In this document: one piece after another, positions 50,563 to 62,900 of the stretch
Layout of the letters: every line of letters begins with the position of its first letter
Numbering within the stretch: the first letter of the stretch is position 1
NCBI RefSeq assembly: GCF_028736155.1
Contig: NZ_CP117879.1
Span: 2,542,001-2,606,000, forward strand
Origin: Flavobacterium sp. KACC 22763
GTDB taxonomy: Bacteria > Bacteroidota > Bacteroidia > Flavobacteriales > Flavobacteriaceae
Reading direction: 5' to 3'
Length of the DNA: 64,000 nt
The notes under the pieces: generated by a model
Told to the model about the DNA's origin: nothing
The model's input: only the letters and a program-made list of their open reading frames with translations
The model's database searches: none
Made by a program: the position numbers and the translations under genes

Positions 50563-52641
50563 TTAATTTACTTTTTGAGGAACCTCTTCAAGTATAGCTA
50601 CTTTATTCTGATAATATTTATAGGTTTCAAATTGTGCTCTAAATGGCGCATGATGATTTTTGGGCTTATATTTATTATCTAATTTATAGGAGTGATATCT
50701 CACTTTTACATTTCCTTTCCAGGCAATATTAAAGTTATCAATCAATTCCTTTTTGATTTCAAGATCATAAATCGGGCAGGTTACCTCGACTCTGCCGTCA
50801 AGATTTCTAGTCATAAAATCGGCAGACGAAATGTAAACTTCGGTCAAACCAGCATTTCCGAAAATGTAAACTCTCGAATGTTCTAAGTAATTGTCTACAA
50901 TACTTATGGCTTCGATGTTTTCGCTCATACCTGGAATTCCCGGAATTAGAGAACATATTCCTCTTACCTGAAGCTGAATTTTCACTCCAGCATTACTTGC
51001 TTCGTATAATTTATCGATCATTTTAAAATCGGACAAACTATTCATTTTTAATTTAATATGCGTTTTTCTACCTGCCAATGCATGAAGAATTTCACGATCA
51101 ATAAGTTTGATGAATTTGGTTCTCGTGTAATGAGGCGATACAATTAAATGCTTGTATCTGTGTACTCTATAATTAATATCAAAAAACTCAAATATTTTTG
51201 ATGTGTCTTTTAAGATTCCTTGGTGGCAAGTAAAAAGTGTTACATCGGTATAAATTTTTGCTGTTGCTTCGTTGAAGTTTCCAGTTGAAATGAATCCGTA
51301 ACGACGGTTTTTACCTTCTTCCGTTCTTTCAATTACACAAATCTTACTGTGCACTTTCAATCCTTTGATACCAAAAATAAGCTCGATTCCTTCTGTCTGC
51401 ATTTGTTCTGCATACGAAATATTCGAAGCTTCATCAAAACGTGCTTGAAGTTCGATTTGCACTACTACCCTTTTGCCGTTTTTGGCTGCATTTATCAGCG
51501 AACTGATAATTTGTGAATTCTTAGCTAAACGATATAAGGTAATTTTAATGCTTGTAACTTTTGGATCTAAAGCCGCTTCGCGCAAAAACTTAGTCAGATA
51601 GGAGAATGACTGGTAAGGCGCGTGCACCAAATAATCCTTTTTAGAGATTTTTTCAAGAATACTCCCTTCAAGATTCAAGCCAGGAACTGGTAACGGTTCG
51701 TTTGGCTTGTACAACAAATCGTATCTACCAAGATTTGGAAAACTCATATAATCGCGACGATTATGATATCTTCCTCCTGGAATTATACTATCTGTTTCTA
51801 CAATTTTCATTTTATCCAAGAAAAATTGCAGGGTATCTTCTTCAATTAAATTATCGTAAATAAAACGAACAGGTTCTCCTATTCGGCGATCTTTTACAGA
51901 CGAAGCAATTTTTTCAAGCATACTTTTACTCAAATCACTATCTATATCCAATTGTGCATCACGCGTAATTTTGATCATGTGAGCAGAAACGCTCTTGTAA
52001 TCAAATATATTAAAGATGTTTTTCAGTTTAAAACGAATAACATCATCTATTAAAATAACATATTGTTTTTCTTCTTCAGAAGGAAGAACGACAAATCTGT
52101 TGATATTTTTTGGAATTTCAATTAAAGCATAACGAACCTCATCATTTGCTAATTCTAAACGAACTGCCAAATAGCCTAAAGTATCTTTTAGAATTGGAAA
52201 AACAGCCAAATCATTTAAAATGATGGTCACTAGTTCTGGACTTAATTTTTGGGTATAAAAGTCCTTTAAGAAACACTCTTGTTTTGGTGTAATCTGTTTT
52301 TCATTGATAATAAAAATATTTTCAGATTCTAGTTCTGCTTCAATGTTTCCAAGAATACGCAAACTTTCAGACTGTTGTTGAATTACAATTTCGGTAATAT
52401 CTTTAATTAATTGATGCGCAGAAATACCTCCTAAATATTTTTCACCAGAAATACCTGAAAGACTTAATCGTCGAATGGCCGCGTACCGAACTCTAAAAAA
52501 TTCATCTAAGTTGTTTGAAAAAATTCCAACAAAACGCAGTCTGTCTAAAAGTGGTACTGTATTGTCTGCTGCTTCCTGAAGCACTCTCGCATTAAACGCT
52601 AACCAGCTTTTTTCTCTATCGATATATTTCTGTTCGTACAC
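50563..52641 (-). CDS. ppk1: Polyphosphate kinase 1
   Basis: A 692-residue enzyme that polymerises the gamma-phosphate of ATP into polyphosphate, reversibly. It begins YIDREKSWLAFNARVLQEA, contains NNLDEFFRVR, and has the phosphorylated histidine in GLKVHSKICVIER (His431) followed by GFISTGNFNEATAKIYTD. The second phospholipase D-like half ends with AGLTEVYISSADFMTRNLDGRVE. Length is normal. It is the second gene of a five-gene operon, 5 nt after the SixA-like gene. Confidence 0.97.
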   Translation of the reverse strand: MYEQKYIDREKSWLAFNARVLQEAADNTVPLLDRLRFVGIFSNNLDEFFRVRYAAIRRLSLSGISGEKYLGGISAHQLIKDITEIVIQQQSESLRILGNIEAELESENIFIINEKQITPKQECFLKDFYTQKLSPELVTIILNDLAVFPILKDTLGYLAVRLELANDEVRYALIEIPKNINRFVVLPSEEEKQYVILIDDVIRFKLKNIFNIFDYKSVSAHMIKITRDAQLDIDSDLSKSMLEKIASSVKDRRIGEPVRFIYDNLIEEDTLQFFLDKMKIVETDSIIPGGRYHNRRDYMSFPNLGRYDLLYKPNEPLPVPGLNLEGSILEKISKKDYLVHAPYQSFSYLTKFLREAALDPKVTSIKITLYRLAKNSQIISSLINAAKNGKRVVVQIELQARFDEASNISYAEQMQTEGIELIFGIKGLKVHSKICVIERTEEGKNRRYGFISTGNFNEATAKIYTDVTLFTCHQGILKDTSKIFEFFDINYRVHRYKHLIVSPHYTRTKFIKLIDREILHALAGRKTHIKLKMNSLSDFKMIDKLYEASNAGVKIQLQVRGICSLIPGIPGMSENIEAISIVDNYLEHSRVYIFGNAGLTEVYISSADFMTRNLDGRVEVTCPIYDLEIKKELIDNFNIAWKGNVKVRYHSYKLDNKYKPKNHHAPFRAQFETYKYYQNKVAILEEVPQKVN

Positions 52642-52646
52642 TGTAA

Positions 52647-53132
52647 TTATTTTAAATCTTTGGGGAAAATAGTTTTATGTGTTTTGCCCTTATGGATCGT
52701 GTCCCAACTTTCGGCATCAAACTGTAACGATACAAAGCCCGAAGTTGGTACATTTTCTATAAAAACATCCCCAAATTTATTAACAAAATTTGTAATAGCC
52801 TCGTTATGTCCAAAAAGAATAACGCTTTCAAAACTATTATCACACGATTTAATAACTTTTTCGAGCTGCTTCTCATCAAAAGTGTACAGATCATCTCTAA
52901 AAATGATGCTTTCTAATGGATAAGATATGTTTTGCGCAAAAATTAAAGCGGTTTCTGTGGCTCTCGCGGCTGTGCTGCTCCAAATAATATACGTTTTAGG
53001 AAGATACTCTGAAATATTTAATGAAACATCATGCGCATCTAAAATTCCTCTTTTCATTAATGGACGATCAAAATCTTTCAGTGGTGCTTCCCAGCTAGAT
53101 TTGGCATGACGAATTAATATAAGATTTTTCAT
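52647..53132 (-). CDS. SixA-like histidine phosphatase
   Basis: A 161-residue cytoplasmic phosphatase of the RHG/phosphoglycerate mutase-like branch. The catalytic motif is LILIRHAKSSWEAPLKDFDRPLMKRG (His in RHA), with the second catalytic His in ILFGHNEAI. The SixA-type RHAKS/T start is typical. Start placed at MKNLIL (53130-53132), three codons inside the longer reading. It heads the operon with ppk1 (5 nt apart), so a role in phosphorelay or in phosphate/polyphosphate metabolism is plausible. Confidence 0.9.
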   Translation of the reverse strand: MKNLILIRHAKSSWEAPLKDFDRPLMKRGILDAHDVSLNISEYLPKTYIIWSSTAARATETALIFAQNISYPLESIIFRDDLYTFDEKQLEKVIKSCDNSFESVILFGHNEAITNFVNKFGDVFIENVPTSGFVSLQFDAESWDTIHKGKTHKTIFPKDLK

Positions 53133-53427
53133 AAGTAGCAATTTTTAAAAACCTGAGTTGCAGGTCATTTTTTAATTAAGTTCTAATTTACAAAAGAAAT
53201 TTTAAACCTTTTCCTTTTTTTATTTCCGTTAACATTATAACAAAATTTTAACAAGAATAAATGCCCTGTAAAATTTTTGGACTACAAAAATTAGAAAAGT
53301 CACTTTTTGTCATTTTATGTACTTCATCTATAAAATTAGTATTTAGTCGATATTCTTTAATCTTCTAAAAAATTAACTAAATACCTGATTATTAATCATT
53401 TAATACACTACAAAGAAACTTAATATC

Positions 53428-53574
53428 GTGAATAAAGCAAAAAAAGGAGAAGAAAAATTCTACTTTTTTGAGTTAAAAAAAAGTGTTTTTGGGTCATTTC
53501 TTGATAAAAAAACAACACTTCAACGAGTTTTTAGGTTAGTTACAGATAAAAAAATCATATTAGAAAAACTCTAA
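53428..53574 (+). CDS. Possible 48-residue basic small protein
   Basis: A GTG-started reading frame encodes VNKAKKGEEKFYFFELKKSV and on to FRLVTDKKIILEKL, 48 residues, basic and without a signal peptide. I know no homologue. It is open in a region that is otherwise full of stops and its composition looks protein-like, but there is no -7 element at a suitable distance, so it may be chance or a remnant. It ends 3 bp before the -7 box at 53577. Confidence 0.25.
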   Translation: MNKAKKGEEKFYFFELKKSVFGSFLDKKTTLQRVFRLVTDKKIILEKL

Positions 53575-53576
53575 TA

Positions 53577-53584
53577 TAACTTTG
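53577..53584 (+). promoter_or_regulatory. Candidate -7 element of the giant adhesin gene
   Basis: TAACTTTG is an exact TAnnTTTG match and the only one I find in the 816-bp spacer. It would give the adhesin mRNA a leader of roughly 365 nt. Confidence 0.4.
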
Positions 53585-53957
53585 ATTCTGTTAAAATATT
53601 AAATATATCACAAAACAGAGAAACAATTTATAAGAATAAAAAAGTGTCACTTGAAAGGTCCTAAAAAGTGTCAAAATTGTAAGTTATTTTTTTGTTAGAA
53701 ATGCACGATGTGATTAATAACCTATTTGTCCCATTTAAATGAATAGAACAGTTTTTCCATCTTCTTGAGATTTTTACTGAACATTAACCTAAAACTTAAA
53801 AAAAAATCAAAAACACTCATTTTTTCTACAAGCCAATTTTTTAAGTCAATATTATAATTTTTACCAAGAACAGCCTCGGCAATTTATAATCAATTAAAAC
53901 GGATTATAACTCAAGAATCTCAAAATAAAATTTACTAAAGATTAAAAATTAGAGATT

Positions 53958-56900
53958 ATGAAAAACATTACTTTTTTAACGAATATTAATTTTAATATTA
54001 AATGCGTTTATATTACGTTGCTTTTAATATTTACTACAAGTGGCTATTCTCAAAACACATATGATGGCAATTACTGCCCTGGTCCAGGTGCAGTTGGTGA
54101 TGAATATGCGACTGGAACGGTTTACAGCACAGTATTATTAGCTAACCCTTCTTCAACATGCAACATTGGGACGATTCGTGCTAAAGTTGATACCCAAAAT
54201 CAAGTTTTAAGATTAGGTATGGATATTGGGAATGGTGGTTCGGCACTTTTTAGATTGTACTTAGATACTGATAATAATCCAGCAACAGGATTAACATCAG
54301 ATTCTTTTGGAGGAACTATTAGTGTAGCTGGCGCTGAGTATATCTTAGAAATTAATTCTAACGGAAGTGGTTTTACTTTATATACAGGAAATGGCAATGT
54401 TAAAACTCAAACTAATGTTATCCCTGCGGGTCTTGCTGCTCAGGCAGGTAAGGCCAATTGTAATTCTGGTGCTACATTTTTAGAGTTTAATGTTCCTTTT
54501 GGAAGCTTGGGAATTAACATTTGTGATCCCAATAATCCTGGTGTAATTAACGTTACAAAATTAGCTTCTGTTAGTGGTAACTCACCTAATTCAAGTCTAT
54601 GTACTAATACTCCACTTACTTTTGGAATTCCACTAAAAGGAACTGTTGGACCAAACTCAACTATATGTTCAGGAGCTAGTGCTGCTTTAACACTAACAGG
54701 TCTCAATGCTGGTTCTAATGTAATTAAATGGCAATCATCTATTGCCCCTTTTTCAGTGTGGGTAGATATTGCTAATACTGTAGGCTTAACAGCTTACAAT
54801 ACAGGTAGTTTAACACAAACCACAAAATTCAGAGCAATATTTTCTAATTCAGGTTTATGCTCTGGAAGTAATATTGCGACAAGTGAAGCAACCGTAACGG
54901 TAAATACTCCAACTGCTTGTTCTATTACTGGTACTAGTGGTCCTGTATGTTTATCTTCTTCTAATGTTTTTGCGGCTCCAGCCAGTATGACGAGCTATTC
55001 GTGGTCTTTGCCTCCGGCAACTGCAAATGGTGCGACAATTACATCTGCTACAAATTTACAGAACGTAACTGTTCAAGCTGGCTCCACTTGTAATACAACG
55101 TTTAAATTATTATTAACTACTACTTTAAATGGATGCAGTTCTACTTGTGAAAAAATAGTAACTGTTAACGATACTACTGCTCCAACTTGGACAACTCAAG
55201 CAGGCGCTTTAAATGCGACTTTGCAATGCAGCGATACGGCAGGATTGACAGCAGCACAAAATCAAGCTCCTGTTGCCACAGACAATTGCGGTGGAACTGT
55301 AACCTATACTAAAGTGAGCGGAACTTTCGCCGCTGGAGCATGTGCCAATTCTGGAACTTACACCAACACTTGGACCGCTAAAGACGCTTGCAATAATACT
55401 TCAACAGTTTTCACTCAGGTGATCACTATTCAAGACACGACTGCGCCAACTTGGACAACTCAAGCAGGTGCATTAAATGTTACTTTGCAATGCAGCGATG
55501 CGGCAGGATTGACAGCAGCACAAAATCAGGCTCCTGTTGCCACAGACAATTGCGGTGGAACTGTAACCTATACTAAAGTGAGCGGAACTTTCGCCGCTGG
55601 AACTTGTGCCAATTCTGGAACTTACACCAACACTTGGACCGCTAAAGATGTCTGCAATAATACTTCAACAGTTTTTACTCAGGTGATAACTATTCAAGAC
55701 ACGACTGCTCCAACTTGGACAACTCAAGCAGGCGCTTTAAATGTTACTTTGCAATGCAGCGATGCAGCAGGATTGACAGCTGCACAAAATCAGGCTCCTG
55801 TAGCCACAGACAATTGCGGTGGAACTGTAACCTATACTAAAGTGAGCGGAACTTTCGCCGCTGGAACTTGTGCCAATTCTGGAACTTACACCAACACTTG
55901 GACCGCTAAAGATGTCTGCAATAACACTTCAACAGTTTTCACACAGGTAATCACAATTCAGGATACTACTGCACCAACTTGGACAACTGCTGCCGGCTCT
56001 TTAAATGCAACCGTAGAATGCAGCAATGCTGCAGGACTTGCCGCTGCTCAAGCTTTGTTTCCAACTGCTTCTGACTTGTGCGATGCCGATGTTTCAAACA
56101 TAACTAAAGTAAGCGGACAGTTTGTAGCTTCTCAAGGATGTGCAAATGCCGGAACTTACACCAACACTTGGACGGTAAAAGACGACTGCAATAACACTTC
56201 TTCCGTTTTTACTCAGGTAATCACAATCCAAGACACTACTGCGCCAACTTGGACAACTGCTGCTGGTTCTTTAAATGCAACCGTAGAATGCAGTAATGCT
56301 GCAGGACTTGCAGCTGCACAAGCTCAGTTTCCAACAGCCACTGACCTTTGCGATACTGATGTTTCAAACATCACTAAAGTAAGCGGACAGTTTGTAGCAT
56401 CTCAAGGATGCGGACATGCTGGAACATACACCAATACTTGGACGGTAAAAGACGACTGCAACAACACTTCCTCCGTTTTTACTCAGGTAATCACAATTCA
56501 GGATACTACTGCGCCAACTTGGACAACTGCTGCTGGTTCGCTAAATACAACTGTAGAGTGCAGCGATGCAGCTGGACTTATTATAGCTCAAGGAATGTCT
56601 CCATCAGCATCTGACTTGTGCGATGCCGATGTAACCAATATCATTAAAGTAAGCGGTCAGTTTGTAGCTTCTCAAGGATGCAGAAATGCAGGAACTTACA
56701 CCAACACTTGGACTGTAAAAGATGACTGCGGTAATACTTCTGATACTTTCACTCAAGTGATCACAATCCAAGACACTACTGCTCCTACTTGGAATACTGT
56801 TGCCGGCACTTTAAATGTAACTTTAGAATGCAGTGATACTGCTGGACTTGCTGCTGCTCAGGCTCAGTTCCCAACAGCTTCTGACCTTTGCGATACTGAT

Positions 56901-59900
56901 GTTTCAAATATCACTAAAGTAAGCGGACAGTTCGTAGCTTCTCAAGGATGCGGAAATGCAGGAACTTACACCAACACTTGGACGGTAAAAGATGACTGCG
57001 GTAATACATCTGGAACTTTTACTCAAGTAATCACAATTAAAGATACAACTGCTCCAACTTGGACAACACAGGCAGGCTCTCTAAATGCAACTTTAGAATG
57101 CAGTGATACTGCTGGACTTGCTGCTGCTCAGGCACAGTTCCCAACAGCTTCTGACTTATGCGATGCTGATGTTCTAAACATCACAAAAGTAAGCGGACAG
57201 TTCGTAGCTTCTGAAGGATGCGGAAATGCAGGCACTTACACCAACACTTGGACTGTAAAAGACGACTGCGGAAATACTTCTGATACTTTCACTCAGGTGA
57301 TCACCATTCAGGACACAACAACGCCAACTTGGACAACACAGGCAGGCTCTCTAAATGCAACTTTAGAATGCAGCGATACTGCTGGACTTGCTGCTGCTCA
57401 GGCACAGTTCCCAACAGCTTCTGATCTTTGCGATGCCGATGTTTCAAACATCACAAAAGTAAGCGGACAGTTCGTAGCTTCACAAGGATGCGGAAATGCA
57501 GGAACTTACACCAACACTTGGACTGTAAAAGATGACTGCGGTAATACATCTGGAACTTTTACTCAGGTAATCACCATTCAAGACACAACTGCTCCAACCT
57601 GGACAACTGCTCCAACAGCTTTAAATGTAACTTTAGAATGCAGCGATGCAACTGGACTTGCAAACGCCCAAGCAACGTTCCCTGCTGCTTCTGACCTTTG
57701 CGATTCAAATGTTTCTAACATCATAAAAGTAAGCGGACAGTTCGTGGCTTCTGAGGGATGCGGAAACGCAGGAACATACACCAACACTTGGACTGTGAAA
57801 GACGACTGCGGAAACACTTCTGACACTTTCACTCAGGTGATCACCATTCAGGACACAACAGCGCCAACTTGGACAACACAGGCAGGTTCTCTAGATGTGA
57901 CCTTGGAATGCAGCGATGCAGAAGGTCTTGCCACTGCTCAAGCTCAATTCCCAGCAGCTTCTGACTTATGCGATGCTGATGTTCTAAACATCACAAAAGT
58001 AAGCGGACAGTTCGTAGCTTCTGAAGGATGCGGAAATGCAGGAACTTACACCAACACTTGGACTGTAAAAGATGACTGCGGAAATACTTCTGATACTTTC
58101 ACTCAGGTGATCACCATTCAGGACACAACTGCTCCTACTTGGACAACACAAGCAGGTTCTCTAAACGTGACTTTAGAATGCAGCGATGCAGAAGGTCTTG
58201 CCACTGCTCAAGCTCAATTCCCAGCAGCTTCTGACTTATGCGATGCTGATGTTTTAAATATCACAAAAGTAAGCGGTCAGTTCGTTGCCACTGAAGGTTG
58301 CGGAAATGCAGGAACTTACACCAACACTTGGACTGTGAAAGATGACTGCGGAAATACTTCTGACACTTTCACTCAAGTAATCACAATTCAGGATACAACT
58401 GCTCCTACTTGGACAACACAAGCAGGTTCTCTAAACGTGACCTTGGAATGCAGCGATGCAGAAGGTCTTGCCACTGCTCAAGCCCAATTCCCAGCAGCTT
58501 CTGACTTATGCGATTCAGATGTTCTAAACATCACAAAAGTAAGCGGTCAGTTTGTAGCTTCTGAAGGTTGCGGAAATGCAGGAACTTACACCAACACTTG
58601 GACTGTGAAAGACGACTGCGGAAATACTTCTGACACTTTCACTCAAGTAATCACAATTCAGGATACAACTGCTCCTACTTGGACAACTGTTGCAGACGCT
58701 TTAAATGTAACCTTAGAATGTAATGACACAGAAGGTCTTGCCTCAGCTCAAGCTCAATTCCCAGCAGCTTCTGACTTATGCGATGCTGATGTTCTAAACA
58801 TAACAAAAGTAAGCGGACAGTTTGTAGCTTCTGAAGGATGCGGAAATGCAGGAACTTACACCAACACTTGGACTGTGAAAGATGACTGTGGAAATACTTC
58901 TGATACTTTCACTCAAGTAATCACTATTCAAGACACAACAGCGCCAACATGGAATACCGTTGCTGGCACTTTAAATGTGACTTTAGAATGTAGTGATGCA
59001 GAAGGACTTGCAGCTGCTCAGGCTCAGTTCCCTACAGCTTCTGACTTATGCGATGCTGATGTTCTAAACATTGAGAAAGTAAGCGGACAATTTGTAGCTT
59101 CTGAAGGATGCGGAAATGCAGGAACTTACACCAACACTTGGACAGTTAAAGATGACTGCGGAAATACTTCTGACACTTTCACTCAAGTAATCACTATTCA
59201 AGACACTACAGCACCAACATGGAATACCGTTGCTGGTTCTCTAGATGTAACTTTGGAATGCAGTGATGCGGAAGCTCTTGCCACTGCTCAAGCTCAGTTC
59301 CCTACAGCTTCTGACTTATGCGATTCAGATGTTCTAAACATCGAAAAAGTAAGCGGATCATTTGTTGCCTCTGAAAGCTGTGCAAATGCAGGAACTTACA
59401 CCAATACTTGGACAGTAAAAGATAACTGTGGTAACATATCTGATACATTTACTCAGGTGATCACAATTCAGGATACTACAAACCCAACTTTCGCTGGTGA
59501 ACTTCCTGTAGATATTACAGTTTCTTGTGACGCAGTTCCAGAGCCATTTAATATGGAAGCTTCTGACAATTGCAATGGAAACTTACCAATTGTTTTCAGT
59601 GAAACTAAAAGCGATATTAAAAACGAATGCGGTACAGAATATACCTTAACTCGTAACTGGTCTACAAGTGATTGTGGAGGAAATTCAGTTTCTTATACTC
59701 AAATTATAACAGTAAGAGATACTACACCTCCAACAGGCACTGCACCAGCAGATGTTGCTAATCTACAAAGTGCCGCAGACATTCCAGCAGGAAGTCCAGA
59801 TGACATCAAAGATGCCACAGACAATTGCTCAGGAGCTGTAAATATCACAGTAAGTGACACTAATAATGGAGGAACTGGATGTAATGGAGCATCTTACATC

Positions 59901-62900
59901 TTAACCAGAACTTACACTTTAACAGACTGTGCAGGTAATAAAACTGAATTAGTTCAAACCTTTACAGTTGAAAATAAAGTTTCTGTAAGTGGCATTGCTA
60001 CAAATGTAAGCTGTCAAGGAGAAAGCGATGGTTCTATTGCAGTTACCAGCACTGCTGGAGCTACTGTAGTTATTACCAATCAAAATAATGAGGTGGTTGG
60101 AAATACTAATCTGCCAGCTGGAACCTATACACTTACTGCAACATCTTCAGTAAATACTGAAAATGAAATTTGTACAGCAACTGCAACAGTGGTAATTACA
60201 GAGCCAAATTATAGAGTTAAAATATCTGGCCAAATCATAAATGTAGATACTAACACTCCTCTTGCAAATGTACCTGTAACATTGATTCCTCAGGGAACAA
60301 CTACAGGACCAATACAAATGCGTATTACAGGTGCAGACGGAATGTACAGTTTCACAGGAATGCCAGCCGGAAGTTATTTGGTACAAGTACAAGATGCTAA
60401 TTTAAATAGTGCATATCAATTATACCCTGTTGACACTAGTTTATTCTTTACTACTCTAGAAGAATGTGCTTTCCAAGTTCATAACTTCCAATATGGAGCT
60501 TCAACACTTCCTGTTCTTGGAGATTATGTTTGGTACGATACCAATAGCAACGGAATTCAAGATGAATGGTACGACGCTAATAACGATGGTACTATTACTA
60601 AAAATATTCCAGACTCAAATGGAGCTGTTGACTACAGCTTATGGGAATGGATCGATCTTAATGGAGACGGAAGCTATACTGGCCCTCTAAATGTCGGTGA
60701 GTTAAATGCTGGTGGTTTCGGAAATGCACTTAGTCCAAATGTAATTGTCGATGGTCCAAATGGATACCACAAAGATATTATTGTAGGAATTGCAGGATAC
60801 TGGAGAGACCGTCCAGAAAGTGAAAATCCTTATGGACAATATACAGTAAAATTGGTAAGAGATGCAAATTTCGACACTATGGCTGCAAACTTAGGATTTA
60901 CTGGTTTGGTAAAAGTTATTCCTTCAATATCAGGTAAAAATATTGCAGGTAAAGCAAGTAAAGCACAATTGCATACCGTTTGCAAAACAACAACAGAAAG
61001 CGGCTATGTCGTGACAGTTACACCAGAAGATTTAGTTCATTTAGATCTTGATTTCGGAGTAAGCTGTAAAGAATACAAAGACATTGTAGCTAATGATGAC
61101 AGCGCAGGTCCGATTGCAGGCGTAAACCATACTACTACTAATGTATTAAATGTATTGCCAAATGATACTTTAGAAGGAAATGCTATAACTGCATCTGATG
61201 TAATCATAACAACTGTAACTCCAAACGAGTTTTTACAATTAAATGCTGATGGTTCAGTTGATGTACTGCCAAATGCTCCAGTAGGGACATTAACAATGGT
61301 ATATCAAATCTGCGAAGCCGATCAGACAGATAACTGCGACACTGCTACTGTTACCGTTACAATAGAAGCTCCTGTAATGACTGTTACTGCAACATCGATA
61401 TGCGTAAATGATGTACCATATCTTGACTATACAGTAACTCCAGGAAACTTTACTCCTGTAAATGGCGTGACCATTGCATGGGCAGACAGCAATAACAATG
61501 TAATAACAACAATGACCGATCTGCCATTAAGCGGACGTGTACTATGGCCAGGAGCTGTAGTAGATGATCAAGGAAAAGGAATTGACTGGCCAGGCTGGAT
61601 TTTTGAGAACAACAGATGGATTGAAGGAGCTGATGGATTTGAAAAATTACGTCCAACAGCAAATGTGACCCTATCTCTAAATCCTAGTCAAACTATCACA
61701 GTTAGCTATCCTCCTGCAGATCCTTTCTGTACTGCTAGACCAACATTTGCTATTGTAGCAAATGATGATACTCCTGCACCAATAATTGGAGAGTCAGGAC
61801 AAACTAATGTGATTAATGTTTTAACTAACGATACATTAAATGGTTCTACAGTAAACATAAATGATGTTACATTAACAACTGCTGTTGCCGACCCAACAGG
61901 TTCATTAACACTAAACCCTGACGGATCTGTAACTGTCGCACCAAATACGCAAGGCGGAACTTACACATTAACATACCAAATTTGCGAAAAAGCTGATTTT
62001 GGAAACTGCGATACTGCCATCGTAACTGTTACTGTAATTTCTTCTGTAATTGCAAATGACGACACCTATAATAATATTGGATGTAACACTTTTGGTCTGG
62101 TTGGCAATATATTAAGCAATGATTTTAAAGAAAAAACTCCTGTAACACTAGAATTAGTAAGCTTTACCCTTCTAGCCGAAGGAAACAATACTAAAACAGA
62201 TCCAAACATCACTGTTGATGCGTCTGGAAATGTGAATGTATCAAGCTTAACACCTGCTGGCACTTATATTTACAGCTACACAATCTGTGATAAATTAAGT
62301 TCTCAAAATTGTGATTCTGCAACTGTTACTATTACAGTAATTCCAAATGGTGTTGTAGAAGTAAGCGGCACAGCATGTACTGATGATTCGACATTAGTTA
62401 ACTTGAACAGCCTACTTCCTCAGGGAAGTCCATTAACTGGAGTATGGCAAGATAGAAATAATACTAATGCGCTTCAGGGAAGTGTTCTTAATCCATTTGG
62501 TTTAGCATTAGGCAATTATGCTTTTGAATATATAATAGCTGACGAAAAATGTCCGAGAAGCATCATATTAAATATGGAAGTCAATGATGACTGTAAAGTT
62601 CTAGCTTGTGGTAATGTCTTAGTACATAATGCTTTTTCTCCAAATGGCGACAATATAAATGATTTCTTCAAAATTGACAATATCGATGACACCACTTGTT
62701 ATCCTGGCAATTCTGTCGAAATATACAATCGCTGGGGAGTTTTAGTTTTTGAAACTACAAACTATAATAATACAACAAATGCTTTTGATGGAACTTCAAG
62801 AGGAAGAACAACTGTTAAGCAGTCTGACGGACTACCAACTGGAACTTATTTTTACATTATTAACTATAAATCTCTGGATGGAAACAACAATGTTCAAGAA

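Larger units (their letters stand above)
53142..53957 (+). other. 816-bp spacer and leader before the giant adhesin
   Basis: Very AT-rich. It must contain the promoter of the SixA-led operon (-) and of the adhesin (+). The only exact -7 match is TAACTTTG at 53577-53584, which would give the adhesin a leader of about 365 nt. It overlaps the end of an inverted repeat ATATTAG / CTAATAT (53557-53577). A possible 48-codon gene lies at 53428-53574. AAAAAGTGTCA words recur near 53640 and 53665. Confidence 0.45.

Noticed and set aside
55170..59471. Regular repeat array considered as CRISPR-like.
   Set aside because: Units are 264-270 bp, coding and in frame, with no short repeat/unique spacer structure and no cas genes.
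54200..62263. Antisense frames of 60-90 codons in the adhesin gene.
   Set aside because: They follow from the repetitive codon pattern and have no promoters or protein similarity.
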